NCBI GenBank assembly: GCA_947069175.1
Contig: CAMTDV010000003.1
Coordinates: forward strand, 43,615,606-43,679,605
Source of the DNA: Scalesia atractyloides
Lineage: Eukaryota > Streptophyta > Magnoliopsida > Asterales > Asteraceae
Length of the DNA: 64,000 nucleotides
Direction of reading: 5' to 3'
Under the pieces are notes generated by a model. It had not been told where the DNA came from. It did not search any database and worked only from the letters and a program-made list of their open reading frames with translations. The first letter of the stretch is position 1. Every line of letters starts with the position of its first letter. The translations under genes and the position numbers were made by a program. This document shows positions 57,708-64,000 of this stretch, one piece after another.

Positions 57708-58710
57708 ACAAGAAGAGGTGTTCTCGAAGGTTCCTGTTTGTTTAGTTCAATTCAGAAGACAAGGTCGATTCATGAGTGTTTGTATAGTTGCTTTATTGCC
57801 CAAGAGGAGCCGAAGAATGTTCATATGGCTCTAAAAGACAATTGTTGGGTTGAAGCTATGCAAGATGAACTGGCTTAGTTTAAGAAGTTGAAAGTTTGGG
57901 AGCTAGTTGACTTGCCTGAAGGAGAGAAGGAAATAGGCACTAAGTGGGTGTTTAAGTATAAAAAGGACGACCGAGGGATCGTGATAAGGAATAAGGCTCG
58001 GTTGATAGTGAAAGGGTTATATCTGCAAGATAGGATTGTCTACAATGAAGTGTTTGCACCAGTAGCAAGGTTGGAGGCAATTCGGTTGCTTCATTCAAGG
58101 GCTTCAAAGTTTACCAACTTGACGTGAAGAGTACATTTCTTTACGGGAAAGTCCAAGAAGTGGTGTATGTCTCACAACCAGATGGATTTACTGATCCAGA
58201 CTATCCAGATCGAGTCTATCGACTTGCTAAGGCATTGTATGGATTGCATCAGGCACCAGGGCATGGTATGAGACACTGTCAGCACATTTATTAAAGAATG
58301 GTTTTGAAAGAGGCCAGATTGACAGTACACTTTTCATTAAAAGGAAGAAGGAAGACTTTCTGCTGGTACAAGTATATGTAGATGACATCATTTTTGGGTC
58401 ATCAGATGAGAACATGTGTCTTGATTTCGAAGAGGTAATGAAGAGCAAGTTTGAAATGAGTGCGATGGGTGAAATGTCTTACTTGCTAGGTTTACAAGTG
58501 GAACAGAAGAAGGATGGGATGTTTATACATCAGACGAAGTATGTGTATGACATTTTGTCTCGTTTCAAAATGGAGGATTGCGCTACTTTCAATACACCTA
58601 TCTGTGAGAATCACAATCTTGGTCCAGATCATGAGAGTGTGGAGGATGTTGATCCAACTCAATACAGGGCAATGGTTGGTTCTCTGATGTACTTGACTGC
58701 TTCATGACCA
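57708..58710 (+). pseudogene. pol: copia reverse transcriptase, broken (element G)
   Basis: 57830-58127 has WVEAMQDELA, a TAG, then KVWELVDLPEGEKEIGTKWV and YNEVFAPVARLEAIRLL. A frameshift near 58105 leads on to VYVDDIIFGSSDENM at about 58372-58416, with the catalytic YVDD intact. 58414-58707 continues MGEMSYLLGLQVEQKKDGMF and YRAMVGSLMYLTAS, ending in TGA. Confidence 0.87.
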
Positions 58711-59293
58711 GACATCATGTTCGTAGTATGTCTTTGTGTCTAATATCAAGCGAATCCAAAGGAGTCACACATGAAAGCGGTGAAGCAGATTCTTCGTTAC
58801 TTGAAGGGGAAACCTAAATTTGGGTTATGGTATCTAGCTACTAGTGATTTAAAGGATGCAAATCAATAAGGAAGTCTACCACAGGTGGTTGTCAGTTCTT
58901 AGGAGAGAGGCTCATTTCATGGCAATGCAAGAAGCAGTCTTGCGTGTCTACCTCGACGTGTGAAGCTGAATATATTGATGCGGGTAGCTGTTGCTCTCAG
59001 GTTCTCTGGATCCAACAGCAGATGCGCGATTACGATTTGAATTTCACTCGTACTCCTATTATGATAGACAATAATGCCACTGTTTCAATCACCAACAATC
59101 CCGTAAAACACAGTCGCACAAAACATATTGACACATTCTCCATCATTTTATATGGGATTGTGCTGAAAAGAAATTAATTGAACTGCATCAAGTTGACACA
59201 CTAGATGACCTGGCAGATCTTTACACAAAAGCTTTTGACAGGGCTCGTTTTGAACATTTAGTCGAACTCAACAGGATGAGGAATCCTGAATAA
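58711..59293 (+). pseudogene. pol: copia RNase H, broken (element G)
   Basis: Pieces include KAVKQILRYLKGKPKFGLWY, TGGCQFLGERLISWQCKKQS, CVSTSTCEAEYIDAGSCCSQ and IDNNATVSITNNPVKHSRTK. The polyprotein end reads FEHLVELNRMRNPE and stops at about 59291. A small deletion near 58860 removes the first catalytic Asp region. Confidence 0.85.
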
Positions 59294-60249
59294 CCATTTT
59301 TCATAGAATTTTGTAAATAATTTACTGTTTTTCAAAAATCAGAAACATTGAAAAAATTAGAAAATCAAAAATGAGTTTTCACTGTGTGGAAAAGAAGATT
59401 TGATAGTACATCAGCAAGTTAGACTATCACACTAGTATTTAAAATTAAAATTGCTTATGTGTGATAGCAGCTTCATCATATGATGTACCAGTAGGCAAAG
59501 CATGAAATAATCAACTTACCCTTGTGATATAAACATAATGAACTATGTGTGAGTGGGTAACATATCAGTGGCGTATGGTTTTATAACCTTAAATCTTGCA
59601 TTGATAACATCCGCATTGGAACCGGAAGCCGGAAACCAACCGTTGGAAACTCCCAGTAGACCACTTCAATGCCAGCAAAGATGTCGACGCCTCCATAGCA
59701 GATGCACTCGCTGGACCCCTGGTCACCATAGATCTCAGAGAAGAAAACACAAAAAGATTGAAGAGAGAAGAAAACAAGAACTCAAGAATTCAGATAATTT
59801 CAAAGAAGAAGTTTTGAAAGTGTGAAACACTAGATGGTTTTCCCTATTTACACCCATCGCATTTAATGCGATGGGGAACTGTGAAGCACGCGAAGAATCA
59901 ACAACCAATCCGCTCAGGACGCGTGGAAGGCAAGTGGCAATTGACGGTTGTCACACGCGCGTGGCTGATACCTTCTCTACTAATTCATTAATGAAAGAGA
60001 GGCTGCACTATTGACAGTGTGCCACAATATGTCAAATGTCACCTCCAAGGCACCCTTTTCTTCTCCACCAACTCGCCTGCAACATCAGCATGACGAAGAT
60101 TCAAATTTCAAAGACCTCATCATGAGTTAAGTTTCCCTCACACAAAGGTTTCCTCCATCCCTTATTGAATTCTTACCGTTGAAATATACGCATACATGAA
60201 GTTTTATAGTCCAGCACTTTGCCAACATGCGCATAGGAGAACTACTGGA
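59294..60249 (+). other. 3' tail of G fused to unassigned sequence of B
   Basis: To about 59600 the AT-rich sequence fits the untranslated 3' part of G. From about 59610 composition changes to GC-richer sequence that precedes the B purine tract. One open frame (59553-59825) spans the join and has no recognisable domain; another frame here reads VDHFNASKDVDASIADALAG, also unrecognised. Neither the G 3' LTR nor a B integrase core is present. Confidence 0.55.
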
Positions 60250-60260
60250 CTGGGGGGACT
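60250..60260 (+). other. polypurine tract of B
   Basis: CTGGGGGGACT directly before the 3' LTR start TGGAGGG. Confidence 0.7.
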
Positions 60261-61407
60261 TGGAGGGCTATGGTCCCAAAATCCATGCGCCTGCACAAGG
60301 AACCATACCCACAATGACAACATACTACAAGAATAACCTTGCGCGCAATGTGCAATGGTGCGCCATTCTTGAAATCAGTAGGTTGCCTAACAACCTTGTG
60401 CGCAATGTGCAATGGTATTGCAACCTTGATACTAACAGGTCGCATAACGAGCCTTGTGCACACTGTTCAACAACAAGTTAGACCTAGAAATGCAGGTCAC
60501 ACAACGACCTTGTGCACACTGTACAACGGCGAGTTAGAGCGATACTAGCAGTATCGCACAACGAACCTTGCGTACTTGGCGCAACGCAAGTTAGACCTAG
60601 AAGCGCAGGTCCCTTGATCCTGAACGGATATAACAACCCTCTAGCCGTGAAGTCCTAAAACCTTGCACAAGGCTAAGACCAACATGAGAGCAACTCATAG
60701 TCTTGAGAACAAAAGGACTTAATCCCTACAACCCTGTGCTGACCAGAAAGCACTGAAAGCCACGCGGAAGGGAAAAGTGCAACGAGGCGTTGACTACATA
60801 CGATGGTACAAATTGGCAGAGCTATGACCCAATAGTGGCTTGGCAGGTTGTGTCAAACTGCGTCGCATGGACAATAAACTGGGCACCAACTAAACTCACG
60901 CCAGTGACTATCACACATTCTCCACTTTCGACTGATGACAAGTCTGACACCAGGGACAACTGCCCTGACACGTGGCTCCATTCAACATTCGATAAAGCAC
61001 ACTTCCTACCAGAGATCATTAATGATCGATGCAGAGGACACAGAACGGATATCCTTGGTCGTCTGGGCCGAGCCCAAGGCCCATCAGCCCATCTCCTAAA
61101 CACACCTATCTTCGGCAATAAAATAAGGATCAAACCACAAGGTAAACACATGCTTTCTAGTTCACTCACTAATTACTACTTGCTAATCACCTTGCAATCC
61201 CAAATACTTATTCTCATGCCGGAGTGTGGTCACAGAGAAAACCCTCCCCCTTTCTCTCATGATGAGGCTAACGGTGTTGCTAGTTTTGCAGATAGTTTGA
61301 AGTGAGATCACTCAGAAAAGCAAACGAGAGACAACCTTTCACGCAAAAATATTGAACTTAACCCAAATATCCCCGGATATTCCTTGTGGTTAACTGGTGT
61401 GTCTTCA
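60261..61407 (+). repeat. 3' LTR of B
   Basis: 1.15 kb matching 8926-10085, ending TCTTCA. It includes the GTGCGCAA-type array at 60335-60612. The frame at 60790-61305 is chance sequence within the LTR. Confidence 0.87.
60335..60612 (+). repeat. tandem array in the 3' LTR of B
   Basis: Same degenerate array as 9000-9290 (AACCTTGCGC/GCACACTGT/AGTTAGACC units). Confidence 0.72.
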
Positions 61408-61863
61408 TATTTGACTAATAATATCATAATGGTCCTTTGAACAAAACATTTTTTGTGTTTTGTTTTCTTAATTTAATCTGTCCATAAGGTCCATCAACAT
61501 ACCGAAATTATTAACTAGTTTAAATGAAAAAATAAGTTTTATCATCAATTTTAAAGATTGGGAATGTATTTTCTACTCATTGTCTATAATGAAATATAAT
61601 GAGATGATCATCCTTTCTACTTATAAGAAACATGAATCAACATCCGTTTTTTTATTTTGGATTTGTATAAACACATTAGTAAATAATAACTATAAATATT
61701 CCAGACTTGCATATAAGTAAACTTGTGAATTATTTTGTGAGATTTAAGAGAGAACAAAACAAATCTATGAACACAACATTGTATGAATTGCAATATACGT
61801 TTAAGAGAATGAAGAACAATGAAAGTTAATTTACCTTGTGATAATACGATCTAACTCCAAAAG
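61408..61863 (-). other. leader of element A, LTR-proximal part
   Basis: AT-rich, no frame. Lies between the right end of B and the A primer site; continues the leader seen at 7814-8925. Confidence 0.62.
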
Positions 61864-61881
61864 CAAGTCGTGCTGATAACG
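61864..61881 (-). other. probable primer binding site of A
   Basis: On the minus strand GTTATCAGCACGACTTGC follows the LTR end. TATCAGCACGA resembles primer sites used by some plant copia elements rather than the usual TTGGTATCAGAGC. Confidence 0.65.
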
Positions 61882-62082
61882 TGTTTGAAACAACTAGCCT
61901 ATTAACATTATAAAGATAAGAAAGAGAGATTGGGGAAATGGATATCTTATTTTGGTATATAATATGGATTACATGCCTCTATTTATAGGCTTACAAGATG
62001 GGTATTAAGTACGTAGAGAGTCATGATATAATGGCAAATATAAGTGGATAATCACACCATAAATAGATAATAATTCATAACA
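61882..62082 (-). repeat. 5' LTR of element A
   Basis: 201 bp, TG...CA. A minus-strand TATA box TATAAATAG at 61987-61979 would drive A. The outer flank CATAG (62083-62087) duplicates 2725-2729. Confidence 0.93.
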
Positions 62083-62087
62083 CATAG

Positions 62088-62410
62088 TTGTTAACTTAAA
62101 AAATTGCATTTTTGATAGCATAAATTGTAGATATTGCAAATAATTTCTACAATAGTTATGAGTTAACAAGATTTAAAGAAAAAATTAATCAAATATGGAT
62201 ACTATGATAGGGTTGTCAAATTGCACAGCGCTAGGCGCTCGTTCGATGCTCGCTCAAAAAATGCTCGTAAATTGCTCATTCGATTCAGCTCGATTAAAAA
62301 AGCGCTCAGTTCAGATCGGTTCAGTTTGTAAACGATCATAGCATGAGCAAAGGTCTGCTCAGTTCGGTTTGGTTCAGCTCGGTTGGCGTGATTTATTTTT
62401 TAATATATAT
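62088..62410. other. host flank with a GCTC-rich patch
   Basis: No coding frame. 62220-62390 is rich in GCTCG/GTTCAG words (CGCTCGTTCGATGCTCGCTC, GGTTCAGCTCGG), which may be a fragment of an old transposon. Not identified. Confidence 0.4.
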
Positions 62411-62624
62411 AGGGCGGGGTTATTGTAAAAAGGGGATTTCGTGTGACAAGTGTAAGAAAGGATATGGTGAGGACATGTGGCACTATTAATACTTGAGTGT
62501 ATAATTGTAATTGGATAAACAAATCAAATATATAAATATTCATTTACAAAGCTGGAGAATTTTTAGGGTTTGATAACCACCAATTCGTATAATACATCAC
62601 TACTCTAAGTACCCAAACACACTA

Positions 62625-63330
62625 GTGATCTTATAATAAATTATATTATTTAACAATGTTGACATTAACTATTAAATAAAATAAACGTTCCATTACTTAG
62701 GTGAATATTAAATTACATTAGAAATAAATTCATAACATAGTTTTTAATAAATTCGTAGTACAATTCATGGTGTTTTACACCTGCGTTTCAGTACATGTTC
62801 TTCGTATGGTGTTTTAAACCTGCATTTCCACATGGTGTTTTAAACTTGGTCTAAGTACCCCGTGTGTTACACGGGTGATCTTTTAATAAATTATATTATT
62901 TAACAGTGTTGACATTAACTATTATATAAAATAAACGTTCCATTACTTAAGTGAATATTAAATTACCATAGAAATAAATTCATAACATAGTGTTTTAATA
63001 AATTCGTAGTGCAATTCATGGTGTTTTACGCCCGCGTTTCAGTACATGTTCTTCGTATGGTGTTTTAAACTTGTATTTCCACATGGTGTTATAAACTTGC
63101 ATTTCCAATATACTTTCTATAACTTGAATAAAAAATACAATGAACTAAATTCATAACATGATGTTTTAATTCATTCGTGATGCAATTCATGGTGTTTTAC
63201 ACCTGCGTTCTAGTACATATCCTTCGTTTGGTTTGCAATTACAGAATGTGTTCTTAGTATAGTGTTTTAAACCTACATTTCTACATGGTGTTTTAAACCT
63301 CCATTTCCAAATATATTCTATGACTTAAAT
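62625..63330. repeat. 250-bp tandem repeat with ATGGTGTTTTAAAC subrepeats
   Basis: GTGATCTT(A/T)TAATAAATTA begins copies at 62625 and 62875, exactly 250 bp apart. A third, partial copy starts near 63146. Inside each copy the word CATGGTGTTTTAAACCTGCA recurs, and degenerate copies in both orientations run to about 63600. Confidence 0.85.
62858..62874. repeat. CCCGTGT hairpin
   Basis: CCCGTGT, loop GTT, ACACGGG: a perfect 7-bp hairpin at the junction of the two 250-bp copies. The first copy has a diverged CCCAAACACACTAG in its place. Confidence 0.8.
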
Positions 63331-63956
63331 CATAATACAATGTTTCCATATTTTTTAAAACAACATGATTTGAATATAATATACAATGTTTCTAGATTTT
63401 CTAAAACACCATGAATGCATCGTAAAATACATTCCTTCTATATGTTAAAAACCATGTCTTGCATTGTATACAACCCTTCCAAATGTTTAAACACTGTGAC
63501 CTTGAATAATGATTCATTCATTCTAGATTTTAAAACACTATATTTTGAATGGCAAAATTGTATTTCCAGATTGTTTTAAACATCTTGACTTAAAACCCAT
63601 GTGTTAACACATGGTTACAAAGAAATTGTGTATGTTCATAGAAAGAGGTTTAAGTTTTTTTTATTTTGCGATGGCTGGAGATAATGATTAATGACGGATT
63701 AGGGTGAAGAAGAGAGATAATCTCTGGTTTGTGTGGAGGAGAGAGAGATAATCGTGATTTTAGGAAGGGAAGTTATACACTTTCTTAATTTAATTGATGT
63801 TTATTGACACTTATACCCTTATCAAGACAAATCAATTATTAAAGATTCAAACAAATTTTATATTTTTGTTATTATGATCTCCACCATTAAAAATCAGATC
63901 TAAGAATGTAAAACCCTTCCTACACTTCTCAAATAAATGGTCTTTTTTACAGGATC

Positions 63957-64000
<44 letters not shown>
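63957..64000. repeat. (AT)n microsatellite
   Basis: Uninterrupted AT dinucleotide run to the window end. Confidence 0.97.

Larger units (their letters stand above)
51753..59600 (+). mobile_element. Ty1/copia SIRE-like element G, 3' truncated
   Basis: 5' LTR 51753-52210, primer site, long leader, gag with C-terminal coiled coil, protease, integrase, RT and RNase H in copia order on the plus strand. The long gag with PPKMLKVENYLTWKDMFQSF and the large insertion between zinc knuckle and protease suggest the SIRE/Maximus group. No copy of the LTR start TGTTGGTGCATATTTG is found downstream, so the 3' LTR is missing. The right end is uncertain; 59600 is an estimate. Confidence 0.85.
8926..61407 (+). 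mobile_element. Ty3/gypsy Tat-like element B, interrupted by C and G
   Basis: The LTRs at 8926-10085 and 60261-61407 match along their length; both start TGGAGGG and end TCTTCA. Between them, on the plus strand, are gag, protease, RT-RNase H, a second RNase H of archaeal type and the start of integrase. The extra RNase H after the RT-linked one is the hallmark of the Tat lineage. C splits it at 13929/50996 and G at 51752. The 5-bp flanks (ATAAA on the left, TATTT on the right) do not match, so the target duplication is not recovered. Confidence 0.87.
2730..62082 (-). mobile_element. Ty1/copia element A, interrupted by about 52 kb of nested elements
   Basis: The two LTRs are near-identical blocks at 2730-2932 and 61882-62082, both TG...CA. 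They are flanked on the outside by the same 5-bp target duplication CATAG (2725-2729 and 62083-62087). The pol and gag remains at 3147-7813 lie in the correct minus-strand order. A purine tract adjoins the 3' LTR and a primer site adjoins the 5' LTR. A's own sequence is therefore 2730-8925 plus 61408-62082, about 6.9 kb; the rest is insertion. About 18 differences counted by eye between the roughly 200-bp LTRs make A relatively old, as expected for the outermost layer. Confidence 0.93.
62411..63960. mobile_element. probable non-autonomous DNA element in a TA-rich site
   Basis: The two ends resemble each other in inverted orientation: left TTGTAAAAAGGGGATTT then AAGTGTAAGAAAGG; right (reverse complement) CTGTAAAAAAGACCATTT then AAGTGTAGGAAGGG. 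Both ends abut TATATA tracts. The inside is AT-rich, without coding frames, and holds a tandem duplication plus a CCCGTGT hairpin of a kind I associate with Helitron-like repeats. It could be a TIR MITE, a Helitron derivative or a microsatellite-anchored repeat. Confidence 0.45.

Noticed and set aside
59553..59825. A host or element gene at 59553-59825
   Set aside because: The frame spans the junction of two different sequences and has no domain. It is probably chance.
60790..61305. A 171-codon gene in the 3' LTR of B
   Set aside because: It lies wholly within the LTR and its 5' LTR counterpart is not open in the same frame.

Overview
This is a gene-poor plant chromosome segment made almost entirely of nested LTR retrotransposons. 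Plant lineages of Ty3/gypsy (a Tat-like element with a second, archaeal-type RNase H, and chromoviruses with a chromodomain tail) and Ty1/copia, priming by initiator-tRNA-Met sites (TTGGTATCAGAGC), and a broken fragment of the eukaryotic ribosomal protein gene eL13 all point to a flowering plant. Asteraceae is my best guess, from general recall of these families only. I found no intact host gene, rRNA, CRISPR or bacterial feature.

Layout. 1-1959: left-truncated copia element L (minus), gag plus probable 5' LTR. 1960-2724: host DNA with a duplicated exon-like segment, a perfect 36-bp inverted repeat and an eL13 pseudogene fragment. 2730-62082: ONE copia element A (minus; TSD CATAG) whose 5' and 3' LTRs lie 59 kb apart because other elements have inserted into it. 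In A's leader sits Tat-like gypsy B (plus, 8926-61407). Gypsy/chromovirus C (minus, 13930-50995, TSD CAGAC) is inserted in B at the active-site codon of its second RNase H. D (plus, 16946-30082, TSD ATTTA) lies inside C's 3' LTR; its close relative E (plus, 37250-47213, TSD GCGCC) lies inside an extra open reading frame of C. F, a solo LTR (24480-27292, TSD GTAGG), lies inside the D integrase. Copia/SIRE-like G (plus, 51753 to about 59600) is inserted in the B integrase and has lost its 3' LTR in a deletion that also removed the catalytic core of the B integrase. The deepest path is A > B > C > D > F, five layers. 62088-64000: host DNA with a probable TIR-type or Helitron-like non-autonomous repeat holding a 250-bp tandem duplication, ending in an (AT)n tract.

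All retroelement proteins are broken by stops, frameshifts or lost catalytic residues, so nothing here looks able to move on its own. Genes are therefore annotated as pseudogenes, by domain.

The most unusual signal is in the LTRs of D and E. Each LTR carries four tRNA-like modules: one Ser/Leu-like module in antisense upstream of the promoter region, and three sense modules about 160-170 bp apart in the downstream half. The sense modules keep pol III A- and B-box-like motifs and an extended D-arm hairpin of about 10-11 bp, in which one pair reads A-T, G-C or C-G in different modules, a compensatory pattern that suggests a selected RNA fold. Second to this is the extra ORF of C upstream of gag, with a His/Ser-rich centre and a Lys-rich tail.
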